Shown: piece after piece, positions 63,861 to 64,000 of the stretch
Layout of the letters: each line of letters starts with the position of its first letter
How positions within the stretch are numbered: position 1 is the first letter of the stretch
NCBI GenBank assembly: GCA_025210375.1
Contig: JAOASB010000022.1
Span: 96,125 to 160,124 of the forward strand
Origin: Maledivibacter sp.
GTDB lineage: Bacteria > Bacillota > Clostridia > Peptostreptococcales > Caminicellaceae
DNA: 64,000 bases
Direction: 5' to 3'
Translations under genes and position numbers: made by a program
The notes under the pieces: generated by a model
Databases searched by the model: none
Told to the model about the DNA's origin: nothing
What the model saw: only the letters and a program-made list of their open reading frames with translations

Positions 63861-64000
63861 GAGCAAATTGCATAATTACCTTCTGCAAAAACTATCTACT
63901 ATATATAGTTAAAAAACCTTAAGAACTATACCATCAAATATGCTTATATCTTAAGCAATTAAATATAGGATGATATTCGCATATCAGGCTTAGCCAAGTA
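63861..64000 (+). repeat. MITE-like repeat family 1, copy D (cut by window end)
   Basis: Starts GAGCAAATTGCATAATTACC and follows copy B (5192-5350) almost base for base, including AACTATACCATCAAATATGC and TTAAGCAATTAAATATAGG, up to GCCAAGTA at the last base. About 19 bases, with the right terminal repeat, should lie beyond the window. Confidence 0.85.

Noticed and set aside
1..64000. CRISPR arrays, tRNA and rRNA genes
   Set aside because: No regularly spaced repeats and no tRNA T-loop or rRNA core sequences were found on reading both strands; a dedicated scan was not possible.

Overview
The window looks like the chromosome of a low-GC, endospore-forming Firmicute of class Clostridia. Supporting this are the order cinA-recA-rny-spoVS, a SpoVS homologue, A+T-rich intergenic DNA, strong GGAGG-type ribosome binding sites and a clostridial LexA-type SOS box in front of recA. 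I cannot name the genus. No rRNA, tRNA or CRISPR array was seen.

Layout. 1-9 kb is conserved core: cinA (cut by the window edge), recA, rny, spoVS, purB, a GNAT enzyme and signal peptidase I. 9-13 kb is a compact MerR regulon: a MerR regulator, an aldo/keto reductase, a small monooxygenase and a divergent MATE pump. The reductase and pump promoters share the same dyad and the same 19-bp spacer. 13-20.6 kb mixes intact genes (tyrosine recombinase-like protein, M50 protease, threonine aldolase-like enzyme, DUF362 ferredoxin, MBL hydrolase) with decayed ones (LacI domain without HTH, alcohol dehydrogenase tail, phosphotransferase head). 20.6-32 kb is accessory: a Cas4/RecB-type nuclease-helicase protein, an integrase, and a run of small lipoproteins and membrane proteins (VanZ, YdcF, pentapeptide-repeat, PH-domain).

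The most interesting object is at 32,313-40,183. It is about 7.84 kb, bounded by two copies of a loxP-like recombination site, with about 20 tightly packed genes all on the + strand. It encodes a HUH rolling-circle initiator, a short HerA/FtsK/P9-type packaging ATPase, two zinc-binding small proteins, a trio of small beta-rich proteins (candidate capsid), several single-span membrane proteins, a YvrJ-type holin candidate and a membrane-anchored glucosaminidase. It has no integrase and no recognisable repressor. I read it as the provirus of a small tailless, probably membrane-containing, circular-DNA phage. Its best promoter sits at the right end and points outward across attR. Only circularisation would place it upstream of the first phage gene, so integration itself could silence the phage.

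40-64 kb returns to host genes. These include a lysine-riboswitch-controlled NhaC-family transporter (lysW-like), an abg-type operon for uptake and hydrolysis of acylated amino acids (AbgT plus two M20 hydrolases) with its own regulator, a second MATE pump next to an AraC regulator, def with an XRE gene, a large Fn3 lipoprotein, phenylacetate-CoA ligase with an ACT partner, a MurG/UgtP-like glycosyltransferase, plsY, an MFS transporter, a two-domain multicopper oxidase and a His/Cys-rich DUF1292 protein. Two families of MITE-like repeats are scattered across the window, one of them interrupted by the window end.
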